From assembly GCF_025567285.1 (NCBI RefSeq), contig NZ_JAOQJT010000002.1, positions 248,001-312,000 of the forward strand: a stretch of DNA of 64,000 nucleotides, written 5' to 3'. This document shows, piece after piece, positions 9,201 through 15,759 of this stretch (position 1 is its first letter; every line of letters begins with the position of its first letter). The translations under genes and the position numbers were made by a program. The notes under the pieces were generated by a model that was given only the letters and a program-made list of their open reading frames with translations, was not told where the DNA came from and ran no database searches. Source of the stretch: Coprococcus aceti (GTDB taxonomy: Bacteria; Bacillota; Clostridia; Lachnospirales; Lachnospiraceae).

Positions 9201-11576
9201 CGGACCATGTAATACAGGATAGGTGTCTGTTCCGATGGTCTGTCCCCAGATTTCTTCTGACTGACCGTTCTGCAGGAGATACGCAACTTCACCTGTTTTG
9301 AATTGCTCTGTCGTTTTACCTTCAACCTTTTCAGTGGTTCCGTCATTCGCGCCTATCGCATTTCCAGTATAAATAGTGCTGTCGTAATAACAGTTTGTAA
9401 TGCTTGCATTGGATTCATTACGTCCGATCACACCTCCTACATTAACCCCTGTACCACTGACACTACCGGTATTATAACAGTTTGTGATAATTCCTTTATT
9501 CCATCCGTTCACGCCTCCTACATATCCACTACCACCAACACTACCGACATTATAGCAGTTTGTGATAGTTCCTCCGTCATTATATCCGCTCACGCCTCCT
9601 ACATAACGTTCTGTACCACTGACGCTACCGGCATTATAACTATTTGTGATGGTTCCTCCGTCATTATATCCGTTCACACCTCCCACATTACCTTCGCTAC
9701 CACTGACGCTACCGATATTATAGCAGTCTGTGATGCTTCCGGTATAATTAATTCCGCTCACGCCTCCTACATATTCTAAGCCACTGACGCTGCCGGCATT
9801 ATAACTGTTTATGATAGCTCCTTTACTATTATATCCGCTCACGCCTCCTACAAAACCGCTACTACCACTGACGTTTCCGGTATTATAACAGTTTGTGATG
9901 CTTCCGGTATAATTATATCCACTCACGCCTCCTGCTGTTCCTATACCACTAACGCTGCCGGTATTATAACAGTTTGAGATAGTTCCGGTATAATTATTTC
10001 CACACATGCCTCCTACCTTGCTGGTACCATAGAAATAAGAATCCAAAATACCTGCATTGGCAATCTTACCATTGTTACGACCGAACAATCCTACATCATA
10101 ACTATTCTCTTGATTGAAATACAATCCACTGATTGTGTGGTTTTGTCCATCAAATATACCAGTGTATGGACTTGCGCTAGTTGCAATCGGTGTCCATTCC
10201 TTAAATGTTCCCTCATTCAAGGTTCCATCCGACTTCAGAACATTTGCATTCACAACAATATCCGCTGTCAGGACTGCATTGGCTGATTTATTCTGCGCTA
10301 CGCCTGAAAGTGTGCCATTTACAAGTCCGGCAAACCAGTAGAGCTGACCTGCATTACTGATCTCGTAAACCGCATCCTTTGTCCCGTCCTCATTAATATC
10401 ATACTTGTCCGTAGTGAGCACCGCCGGCTGATATGCGTCGCAATCTGTACAAAATCCCTGCGAATTATAATTGTGTGCTTCCGTCTCTTTAGTCACATAT
10501 CCGATCGGACAGTCTTTGCATGCTACTCCTTTTGTATGTTCTTTGTCATCTTGCCAAATGTATGTAATATCACCGTTTGTATTATGTTTGTGTTCAGCTC
10601 CATCTACCAGAATTGTGGCTCCATCTTCAACAATAAGCTTGTCCAGATTGGTGATGCTTGCACTACTCTCAAATTCTATGCTTTCTCCACTTGCAATCGT
10701 TAAATCTTCTTTTAAAGCGGCTTTACCATATACATATGTTTTCGTTACATCATCACCGGTCTCAATGTCGTTCCATTGCTTTGTGATGACAGAGTTGCTG
10801 AAGTCACAATCACTTAATACAGGTTCTTGACAGGCTAAAGCACGGCTAACCACGATCTGGCTTCCTGATACATTAATTTGTTGATTTGATCTAATTACCT
10901 CACCTTCGTATCGTTCTGTTGTTGCTTTCGCTTCAACATAACTGTCTACTATATTAATTTTATCACCACTAATTACGTTTGAATGATCCTCCTCATTTGC
11001 TACCACATGGCTATTTTCAATCGTTAAGCTGCCGCTACATTCAATTTGGGAAGTCTCCAGCGTTGCTCCTATAATTTTTATATTATTATTATTTGAGCCT
11101 AAGTCATCTGCACTGATTTTTCCACAACTTAGACTTTCATTCTGATTGTTACCATTTATTTCTAATGTAGGCACAATTCCGCTTTCTGTTAAAATACTTT
11201 GAATCACCATATCTGATCTCATAGTATTTGTTCCGGATAACATAATCGAAAGATCACCGTTCTGAATCGTAATGTTTCCAGAAATATACGCATTTTCCAG
11301 TACAAGCTGATTCCTCGTGATGTCATAGTACCAATTGGTTCCCTGATATATCGTGTCATCATTACCAGAAACTCCATCATCTTGCAATTCCCCATTATCA
11401 ATAAGCCTTGTTGAGCCCATCAATAAATATTTGGGTATTTTTTCCGTTGTAGTCTCCTCTGCCTTAGCATTCATCACTCCCCAGCCGCTTACACCCATCA
11501 CCGGCGCAGGCGACGTAACCACCGCTGCAGCAAGTGCAAATATAATTCCCTTCTTAAATACTAATCCCTTTCTCAT
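6264..11576 (-). CDS. Large secreted surface protein with GLUG, Ig-like and BspA-type LRR modules
   Basis: A 1770-aa protein. Residues 1-40 form a signal peptide (MRKGLVFKK, then a hydrophobic AALAAAV-type core). Residues 50-380 are an N-terminal repetitive beta-rich domain. Residues 495-725 contain seven to eight GLUG-type repeats of 26-28 aa with the pattern GGVSGYN..GSITNCYNTGSVSG. Residues 850-1090 form a second beta-helix-like region. Ig-like MBG/YDG-type repeats (VTYSDN...GTATAIVTG) fill 1090-1450. A Cys-rich stretch with several CxxC pairs (HTECSVCGD, TYTCTVCKA) is near 1480-1550. A BspA-like leucine-rich repeat (AFSRYTALKNVTIGNNVTSIG) is at the end, near 1680-1740. No LPxTG anchor is visible, so attachment is unknown. 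The GGAGG ribosome site is well placed. It follows a tetR gene by 42 bp with no terminator between. Likely an adhesin or matrix-binding protein; the ligand cannot be inferred. Confidence 0.87.
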   Translation of the reverse strand: MRKGLVFKKGIIFALAAAVVTSPAPVMGVSGWGVMNAKAEETTTEKIPKYLLMGSTRLIDNGELQDDGVSGNDDTIYQGTNWYYDITRNQLVLENAYISGNITIQNGDLSIMLSGTNTMRSDMVIQSILTESGIVPTLEINGNNQNESLSCGKISADDLGSNNNNIKIIGATLETSQIECSGSLTIENSHVVANEEDHSNVISGDKINIVDSYVEAKATTERYEGEVIRSNQQINVSGSQIVVSRALACQEPVLSDCDFSNSVITKQWNDIETGDDVTKTYVYGKAALKEDLTIASGESIEFESSASITNLDKLIVEDGATILVDGAEHKHNTNGDITYIWQDDKEHTKGVACKDCPIGYVTKETEAHNYNSQGFCTDCDAYQPAVLTTDKYDINEDGTKDAVYEISNAGQLYWFAGLVNGTLSGVAQNKSANAVLTADIVVNANVLKSDGTLNEGTFKEWTPIATSASPYTGIFDGQNHTISGLYFNQENSYDVGLFGRNNGKIANAGILDSYFYGTSKVGGMCGNNYTGTISNCYNTGSVSGIGTAGGVSGYNYTGSITNCYNTGNVSGSSGFVGGVSGYNSKGAIINSYNAGSVSGLEYVGGVSGINYTGSITDCYNIGSVSGSEGNVGGVNGYNDGGTITNSYNAGSVSGTERYVGGVSGYNDGGTITNCYNVGSVGGSGYVGGVNGWNKGIITNCYNTGSVSGTGVNVGGVIGRNESNASITNCYYDSTIYTGNAIGANDGTTEKVEGKTTEQFKTGEVAYLLQNGQSEEIWGQTIGTDTYPVLHGPKVYKSITYMGCNDSSEIASVSYSNEKKDVFGKHNFEDGICRYCGEKLAATVTKGDETISCVSLPEAISYAENMPDSVVTVMEDTNTALDINNPDSDFTIDINGHKTDDIDVKNGKITIIDSKTGGDVKGHLDIKKDSTVTIGNVKISGTIHTMGQLILNGGDINKIILADETIKLYFNNSDIKINDGIYLYGIYGEKIIINAEPHNVIPIVLDGIGVQQGAAYAVAGDGIALKSDWFNASSDDSIIDLSTSIEDNKLRIGALLNDKVYAELDENKNIIYSGSELKPSVKVYYNWDNMFSVQLKEGSDYNVTYSDNINAGTATAIVTGIGAYSGTKNVTFTIEPKKISSPTFDGLKPEYTYTGQKVEPEFALMDGETVIPSSEYEVSYSDNTEVGTATITITDATGGNYDINCKAEFDIVKADPVISELPVADPISYDPHKTLNEASISGGAVIGVSGENITGTWSWADDSTVPVVDVTDYDVVFTPDDQKHYNSIRGTIQVNVLKANVNIADLPTASAITYGDSLAKSVLYGGTAYFDGINKVEIFGTFAWKDDSLKPFVSDSDKTLYTVVFTPADSVNYNTAEIEITVNVSKAAMPNLLLSVDNTHKTVGSIALPGDWVWLAADTATAIKAGGSVVATAVYAGDDKENYDSTELKVTIYRAPCSDGKTVKYTLKGEKAPTCTKAGTGHTECSVCGDVMSTGVCVKELGHKWNSGRVTKKPTYTAAGVRTYTCTVCKAAKTASIAKLATTDISKKTSKITVSGIENKIYNGRAHTQRSLVVKAGTKTLRLNKDYTVTYSKNKAVGKASVTICGKNAYSGKITKTFAIVKAAKGKTYTVGKFRYTITGAKADGTGTVAIAGTTYSRSDKRFASLTIADTVVIGDVRFKITSVSANAFSRYTALKNVTIGNNVTSIGANAFLSCKNLKKMTIKSAKLKSVGAKAFSGTYSKITFAVPRNKATAYKKLIKKGSPSAKAIYK
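9404..10095 (-). repeat. Tandem GLUG repeats inside the surface protein gene
   Basis: Seven to eight in-frame units of roughly 78-84 bp, each encoding GGVxGxN...ITNCYNxGSVSG. Neighbouring units are very similar at the DNA level (for example the recurring segments that encode TNCYN and GGVSG), so copy number may vary between strains. Confidence 0.85.
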
Positions 11577-11618
11577 TCCATACCTCCATTTCCATAACAG
11601 TCTCTCCTGTGAATTCTG

Positions 11619-12272
11619 TTACTTTATCCCTTTTGTTGCGTAATCAAGTATCATTTCCTTAATCATTATCAGCTCGTCCGTGTAGTCCTTGTTGTCGTCC
11701 GATCCCCATATGAAGCCCTCCGCATAATGAGCGCAGGCCGTCATCATGGAGTGGACGGTGACACGCATGAATTCTGCTTCCGGTATGTCTGTCCGGATAG
11801 TTTTGTCCACCCTCGCTTTCTCGTACATCATGTGAAGTCTTGTATCCACCGAATACAGTGAACTGTGAAAATCTACAAGCTGATCATTGTTCTTGCCTTC
11901 ATGTGTCACATAGTAGTTGAAGTTGTCATTGTACCTGAGCAATGCCTTGTGATGCTGATACATATCTATGTAGCTGTCCATGGTAAATCTCAGTCTGTCT
12001 ATGGCTGGTATGTCATGTACAGACGATATAGGTCTTCTCGCGTCCAGGCCATCCAGGTATCTCTTCCACTGATCAGCACATACCGCTATGACCAGCTCAA
12101 GCTTACTTGGATAGTACCTAAACAATGTAGCCCTTCCCACGTCGGCAGCCCTTGCGATATCTCCCATGCTCACCGCCTCTATCTTCTTGTCTACGAACAG
12201 CTCAAATGCAACATCAAGGATCTTTCTTTTGCGCTCGTCCATTTCCTCTTTCAGTTTTTCCGGATCTCTCAT
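11619..12272 (-). CDS. TetR/AcrR-family transcriptional regulator
   Basis: A 217-aa one-component repressor. Residues 15-60 form the TetR helix-turn-helix (RKILDVAFELFVDKKIEAVSMGDIARAADVGRATLFRYYPSKLEL). The remaining alpha-helical ligand/dimer domain has no recognisable ligand signature. The start has a weak GGAGTG site upstream. A near-perfect 25-bp palindrome overlaps the predicted transcription start, pointing to autoregulation. Only 42 bp separate its stop from the 1770-aa surface protein gene, with no terminator, so the two are probably cotranscribed and the regulator would control the surface protein as well as itself. Confidence 0.92.
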   Translation of the reverse strand: MRDPEKLKEEMDERKRKILDVAFELFVDKKIEAVSMGDIARAADVGRATLFRYYPSKLELVIAVCADQWKRYLDGLDARRPISSVHDIPAIDRLRFTMDSYIDMYQHHKALLRYNDNFNYYVTHEGKNNDQLVDFHSSLYSVDTRLHMMYEKARVDKTIRTDIPEAEFMRVTVHSMMTACAHYAEGFIWGSDDNKDYTDELIMIKEMILDYATKGIK

Positions 12273-12297
12273 ATATTACTTTTCACTCCAAAGTTAT

Positions 12298-12322
12298 ATT
12301 GTGATACTCCCTGTCTCACAAT
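12298..12322. promoter_or_regulatory. Palindromic operator of the tetR-surface protein operon
   Basis: ATTGTGATAC-N5-GTCTCACAAT, with 9 of 10 arm positions matching. It begins 25 bp upstream of the tetR start and covers the predicted +1 region. Size and position fit a TetR-family operator; that this regulator binds it is an inference. Confidence 0.65.
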
Positions 12323-12326
12323 AAAT

Positions 12327-12355
12327 ATTTTACAGGACTATCTTATGTCAGTCAA
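12327..12355 (-). promoter_or_regulatory. Promoter of the tetR operon
   Basis: -35 TTGACT (12355-12350), a 17-bp spacer, -10 TAAAAT (12332-12327). The predicted start near 12320 falls inside the palindrome at 12298-12322. Confidence 0.75.
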
Positions 12356-12413
12356 CAAAAATCCCAGAAGTCACATTTCGAATCACATTTCGATAGTAAG
12401 TAACTTCTGGGAT
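12356..12413 (-). terminator. Terminator after hipT
   Basis: An 11-bp perfect stem ATCCCAGAAGT/ACTTCTGGGAT with a long loop and a T5 run on the minus strand, 23 bp downstream of the hipT stop. The tetR -35 box begins immediately after it. Confidence 0.85.
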
Positions 12414-12435
12414 TTCGTATTATATTAAATTTTTA

Positions 12436-13386
12436 TCAATCTGCCAAAATCAGCATTCTTTCCTCAATCAAATGATTGAAGTCTGATTTCATTTTTTCAG
12501 GTATATAAGATTCGTCACACATCTTTTTCATTTTATCCTTATTTTTAACTACCAAACTTATCATCTTCTCCGCTGATATCCGACTTAAACCACATACATC
12601 AGCAAATATAAGGAAATCTTTTCTTCTCACATTTCTCTTTTTCCCATTCATCGGTATCGCCAATTGCTCTGTATCCTCAGGCATGATAACATTTATCGGC
12701 AGCAGATCATAGGCTGGTGAGAGAACATAATCTCCGCTTCCCACCTCTGTTTCAATAAGCGAAAAATTCTTCAAATGCATATCGGAATTGCCAGTCACGA
12801 AAGAAAATACAATTCTCATATAGAATTCTGCCATATCCAGACCTACACGACTTGAATATTTTTCTATGATCTTTGCACATCGCTCGTATGAACCTTTATA
12901 TTTGTCCTGTGTAAGACGATAGTCCAACTGACAGAAATCTTCCATTGCAAGCATTTCAACAGTTGTTTTCTCGAATATCCTATCCACTCTTTTAGTAATA
13001 TATGCCATCTGCCCATTTCCTTTGATCAATGCATGCGGCACCGTTGAAATTCCTATCATATCAGCCATAGACATCACAAGCTGCTCCGCTTCAGGCATCG
13101 CTTTAAATTGATCAACCTGAGGTTTAAGTATATATCCTGTTGGGTAGTTTACCAATGTAAGTCTTGGATTACCTGGTTCAGAAAGCAGGTGTAACGACAG
13201 TTTCTTCTGTACACCCGGGACCGTATACCCCTTGTTTATACTTTCCTCTGCAAGAACTTTTAGTTTCTGATCATCTATATCTATGTCTGGCAGCTTAGTC
13301 GTCATAAAAAATCTCTTCACACAAGCTTTATGCCAGCCTGTTTCGTCGTCATTTTTCAAAGTTTTTCCACAGCACAAACAATTCAT
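12436..13386 (-). CDS. hipT: HipT-like Ser/Thr kinase toxin (split HipA core)
   Basis: A 316-aa kinase corresponding to HipA without its N-terminal subdomain. The N-terminus has a small Cys cluster (MNCLCCGK, then GWHKAC), possibly metal-binding. The Gly-rich/autophosphorylation loop is TVPGVQKKLSL near residue 52. YILKP near 86 carries the ATP-anchoring Lys, and EAEQLVMSMADMIGI follows near 100. Catalytic GNSDMHLKNF is near 210 and Mg-binding SPAYDLLP near 235. In characterised relatives HipA phosphorylates glutamyl-tRNA synthetase and HipT phosphorylates tryptophanyl-tRNA synthetase; the target here is unknown. The ATG at 13386 overlaps the hipS stop by 4 nt (ATGA), so I reject the longer in-frame start at 13476. 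It is the third gene of the hipB-hipS-hipT order, followed by a terminator. Confidence 0.88.
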   Translation of the reverse strand: MNCLCCGKTLKNDDETGWHKACVKRFFMTTKLPDIDIDDQKLKVLAEESINKGYTVPGVQKKLSLHLLSEPGNPRLTLVNYPTGYILKPQVDQFKAMPEAEQLVMSMADMIGISTVPHALIKGNGQMAYITKRVDRIFEKTTVEMLAMEDFCQLDYRLTQDKYKGSYERCAKIIEKYSSRVGLDMAEFYMRIVFSFVTGNSDMHLKNFSLIETEVGSGDYVLSPAYDLLPINVIMPEDTEQLAIPMNGKKRNVRRKDFLIFADVCGLSRISAEKMISLVVKNKDKMKKMCDESYIPEKMKSDFNHLIEERMLILAD

Positions 13387-13718
13387 ATGCGATCCTCCCT
13401 GACACTTACATTGCCTATCGCATCGCGGCATGCAACAAGCAGCAATCCAAACCTGTCCCTTACATCTATTTTCCAATTTCTACTGACCACATCAAGCAGC
13501 CAGCCCTCGGGGATGAGTCCATCAAAAAAAGAAAATAAAGTCTTGGATCGATACATGTCCTTCGACAATGGCATGGTAAGTGATACAGCACTGGCATTTT
13601 CTCTATCAAGATATTCTTCATCGTAAGAAAATGTATATCCCTCGTCGGTCTCACATAAAATTCCCGCAAATTCATTTCTTATATATACATAAGCCGTTCT
13701 AAAAGTATTATCCACCAT
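13383..13718 (-). CDS. hipS: HipS-like protein (detached HipA N-terminal subdomain)
   Basis: A 111-aa protein matching the HipA N-terminal subdomain 1 (couple_hipA) fold. It opens RTAYVYIRNEFAGILCE, then has YTFSYDEEYL, the AVSLTMPLS strand, and the FFDGLIPEGWLLD signature near residue 70. In E. coli O127 HipBST this small protein, not HipB, is the main neutraliser of the kinase; the same role here is inferred from gene order and size. Start: ATG at 13718, whose A is shared with the hipB stop (TGATG), with AAAGGATGA just upstream. A TTG one codon earlier is possible. Translational coupling to both neighbours is likely. Confidence 0.85.
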   Translation of the reverse strand: MVDNTFRTAYVYIRNEFAGILCETDEGYTFSYDEEYLDRENASAVSLTMPLSKDMYRSKTLFSFFDGLIPEGWLLDVVSRNWKIDVRDRFGLLLVACRDAIGNVSVREDRI

Positions 13719-13918
13719 CAATCATCCTTTCTCCCTGGAACCGCCTCCATGCCGAACATTGCAAGAGCTTCATTGACCTTGTCCATACGCACAGTTTCTT
13801 TCCCCTGTTCAAGTTCGCGGACAAATCTGAGTCCGAGGCCTGATCTTATTGCGAATTCTTCCTGTGTAAGACCCGCTTCTTTTCTGTTAGTCTTTATAAA
13901 TTCAGCTATCTTATTCAT
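13718..13918 (-). CDS. hipB: HipB-like XRE-family antitoxin/repressor
   Basis: A 66-aa single-domain helix-turn-helix protein: MNKIAEFIKTNRKEAGLTQEEFAIRSGLGLRFVRELEQGKETVRMDKVNEALAMFG, ending in a short charged tail. The RFVRELEQGK...RMDKVNEALAMFG signature is typical of HipB. It would bind the four TTATACC..GGGT operators upstream and repress the hipBST operon. The start is preceded by a 79-nt leader of 16-nt repeats, each with a purine-rich core; AAGAGG at 13933-13928 is the nearest usable ribosome site. First gene of the operon. Confidence 0.92.
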   Translation of the reverse strand: MNKIAEFIKTNRKEAGLTQEEFAIRSGLGLRFVRELEQGKETVRMDKVNEALAMFGMEAVPGRKDD

Positions 13919-13997
13919 CGTTATTACCTCTTATATGTGATTCCTCCTACACGTGATTCCTCTTACACGTGATTCTTCTTATACGCTATTCTCCTTA
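13919..13997 (-). repeat. Tandem 16-nt repeats in the hipB mRNA leader, each with a Shine-Dalgarno-like core
   Basis: Minus-strand units in transcript order: TAAGGAGAATAGCGTA (13997-13982), TAAGAAGAATCACGTG (13981-13966), TAAGAGGAATCACGTG (13965-13950), TAGGAGGAATCACATA (13949-13934), and a degenerate 15-nt unit TAAGAGGTAATAACG (13933-13919) adjoining the hipB ATG. Every unit has a purine core resembling a ribosome site. The predicted transcription start (about 13992) is in the first unit. Function is unknown; see findings. Confidence 0.85.
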
Positions 13998-13998
13998 T

Positions 13999-14027
13999 AT
14001 ATTACACCCGATAAGGTATAATTTCAA
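13999..14027 (-). promoter_or_regulatory. Promoter of the hipBST operon with an operator in its spacer
   Basis: -35 TTGAAA (14027-14022), a 17-bp spacer (14021-14005), -10 TAATAT (14004-13999). The spacer is almost exactly operator copy 1, so bound HipB would sit between the two promoter boxes and block RNA polymerase. Confidence 0.75.
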
Positions 14028-14143
14028 TCAAATATAATATTTTTTATACCATAACGGGTATAAAAAATATTATATAAAACAAAACTACACCCGATGGGGT
14101 ATAATAGCCGCAATAAGCAACAAACTTATACCCTATCGGGTGC
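14004..14143. promoter_or_regulatory. Four HipB-type operators at about 40-bp spacing
   Basis: Consensus TTATACCNYAWCGGGTRY. Copies: 14004-14021 (minus orientation), 14044-14063 (plus; nearly symmetric TTATACC..GGGTATAA), 14087-14104 (minus), 14126-14143 (plus). Start-to-start distances are 40, 43 and 39 bp, close to four helical turns, so bound dimers would lie on one DNA face. Orientation alternates. E. coli HipB operators have the comparable form TATCC-N8-GGATA. Confidence 0.8.
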
Positions 14144-14150
14144 AGTAAAA

Positions 14151-14732
14151 CTACTTTATGAGAACCGGCTGTATCTGCCTTCCCTCAAGAGCCTCCTCTA
14201 TGGTGGCTGGGATGAGATCAAGTCTGCTTATGAGTGAATTGGGTTTCTTCACACAGTTATCCTGTTCAAATGGAACAAAATAAATATTTTTCATGTTCAT
14301 GAGCTGGCCGATATTCTTGAAGTTCATACCCATGGCATCATTTGTCGAAACCGATATGATGAGCGGCTTATTGTTCCTCAGATGTGCCTTCGCAGCCATG
14401 AGAACCGATGTGTCTGTTATTCCATTTGTCAGCTTGGCGATGGTGTTTCCGGTACAAGGTGCTATGACCAGCGCATCAAGATAGGCCTTGGGACCTATAG
14501 GCTCAGCCTCCTGTATAGTGTAAATACCCTTTCGCCCTGCTATCGTCTCAACGTCATTTACGAATTTGTCAGCTTTTCCAAATCTTGTGTCGTACTCTGC
14601 GGAGTGAGGCGAGAATATCGGATACACATTTATTCCCATCTCAACCATTTTCTTTATTTCTATCTTAATCTTATCAAAGGTACAAAATGAACCGGTTATA
14701 GCCATACCTACATTGCACTTTGATAAATCCAT
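14151..14732 (-). CDS. dpaB: Dipicolinate synthase subunit B
   Basis: A 193-aa flavoprotein-like subunit of dipicolinate synthase (SpoVFB), which with DpaA makes pyridine-2,6-dicarboxylate in the mother cell for export to the forespore core. It opens with MAITGSFCTFDKIKIEIKKM, a phosphopantothenoylcysteine-decarboxylase-like fold, and carries LVIAPCTGNTIAKLTNGITDTSVLMAAKAHLRNNKPLII, the segment typical of this family. Full length. It follows dpaA by 47 bp, so it is probably cotranscribed from the sporulation-type promoter before dpaA. The first hip operator begins 8 bp after its stop codon. Confidence 0.95.
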   Translation of the reverse strand: MDLSKCNVGMAITGSFCTFDKIKIEIKKMVEMGINVYPIFSPHSAEYDTRFGKADKFVNDVETIAGRKGIYTIQEAEPIGPKAYLDALVIAPCTGNTIAKLTNGITDTSVLMAAKAHLRNNKPLIISVSTNDAMGMNFKNIGQLMNMKNIYFVPFEQDNCVKKPNSLISRLDLIPATIEEALEGRQIQPVLIK

Positions 14733-14779
14733 GTTATATACACTCCTATTTATTAAGCGTCAGTTCATACAAATCCATT

Positions 14780-15691
14780 TCAGCGGTGAGCCGACACTGC
14801 CTCTATCACTGCATCGGCAAGAATCATCCCCGAGGTCTTTGGAGACAGCTTACCCGGGATTCCCAGGCTGTGTTTATAAGGAATATCATGTTCCTTGCAA
14901 TAATCAAAATCCACCCCTCCCGGCATAGATGCTATATCTATTACAACCGCATGTCTGCTGAGCAGAGACAGGATATCTTCACATACAACTCTCGCAGGTA
15001 CTGTATTGAAGCAAAAATCCACTTCTGACAGTATATGCTTATATATCGGAATATCCTCAAATGACATAACCTTGTAGCCTATGAGCGCCGCATCACTCCT
15101 CTGCTTTGGACGTCTTGCCATAACTATTACATCTGCTCCCCAGGATGCAAGCCTTTCGGCAAGAACCCTGGCACATTTGCCAAATCCCGTCACCAGACAT
15201 ACGCTTCCGTCTATATTAATATCAGACAGCTCCTCCGCATCGCAGACTGCCCCCTCCGCGGTTGCAACTGCATTTCTCTCGGCCACAACATCATCTGCAA
15301 GAAAATCAAATACATAAGGACTATTTTCGTTTGTATCAGACATATATTTGCCTATCCCGCCTCCAAACACAATGTCAAATTCCTTGCTGCATTCCAGAAT
15401 GCTGTTCACAGTGAGAAGGGTTCTGCCGTTGACAAATTCACCATCCCTCGTAACAGGCACAGGAAGAATGATAGCTTTCAGCATTTCTACAGATGGAGAC
15501 GCACATTCGCCCTCTATCAGTCTGCGAAAGCCCACTCCTGAAGCCCCCGAAATAATGGTGACCGGCGAATGTCTCAGCAGATCGGCATCATATGGATCGA
15601 AATGAAACACATTACTGCCTTTCTCCGCCAGACTGAGAGACATATAGCAGCTTCTCCTGTCACCGCCTACCACGTAGTATACACAATCCAT
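14780..15691 (-). CDS. dpaA: Dipicolinate synthase subunit A
   Basis: A 303-aa NAD(P)-binding subunit of dipicolinate synthase (SpoVFA). An N-terminal domain with VVGGDRRSCYMSLSLAEKG is followed by a Rossmann domain (CLVTGFGKCARVLAERLASWGADVIVMARRPKQRSDA, near residues 160-200) and a C-terminal LGIPGKLSPKTSGMILADAV. Two in-frame ATGs lie six bases apart; I chose the second (15691) because GAGGT is 6 nt before it but directly abuts the first. A sigma-K-like promoter lies 33-66 bp upstream. This enzyme pair is expected in spore formers that do not rely on the EtfA route for DPA. Confidence 0.95.
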   Translation of the reverse strand: MDCVYYVVGGDRRSCYMSLSLAEKGSNVFHFDPYDADLLRHSPVTIISGASGVGFRRLIEGECASPSVEMLKAIILPVPVTRDGEFVNGRTLLTVNSILECSKEFDIVFGGGIGKYMSDTNENSPYVFDFLADDVVAERNAVATAEGAVCDAEELSDINIDGSVCLVTGFGKCARVLAERLASWGADVIVMARRPKQRSDAALIGYKVMSFEDIPIYKHILSEVDFCFNTVPARVVCEDILSLLSRHAVVIDIASMPGGVDFDYCKEHDIPYKHSLGIPGKLSPKTSGMILADAVIEAVSAHR

Positions 15692-15731
15692 ATCCATACC
15701 TCAGTGCACCGCCCTTATATTATTGATAATT

Positions 15732-15759
15732 TAGGATATGCCTGTGCCAGGCAAATGTT
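15732..15759 (-). promoter_or_regulatory. Sigma-K/sigma-E-like promoter of dpaAB
   Basis: Minus strand: AAC (15759-15757), 16 bp, then CATATCCTA (15740-15732), matching the mother-cell CATANNNTA -10 with an AC -35. B. subtilis spoVF is sigma-K dependent. The -35 overlaps the stop codon of the upstream carboxypeptidase gene. K versus E cannot be decided here. Confidence 0.5.

Noticed and set aside
11865..12428. 187-aa plus-strand frame over tetR and its promoter
   Set aside because: It runs through the TetR helix-turn-helix coding region, the operator and the hipT terminator; no ribosome site and no protein-family features.
12436..13476. Longer hipT reading frame starting at 13476
   Set aside because: The extra 30 residues overlap the conserved hipS frame and have no ribosome site, while the ATG at 13386 overlaps the hipS stop in the usual coupled way.
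13919..13997. CRISPR-like or attachment-site repeats
   Set aside because: Units are contiguous 16-mers without spacers, there are no cas or integrase genes, and they end exactly at the hipB start; a leader repeat array fits better.
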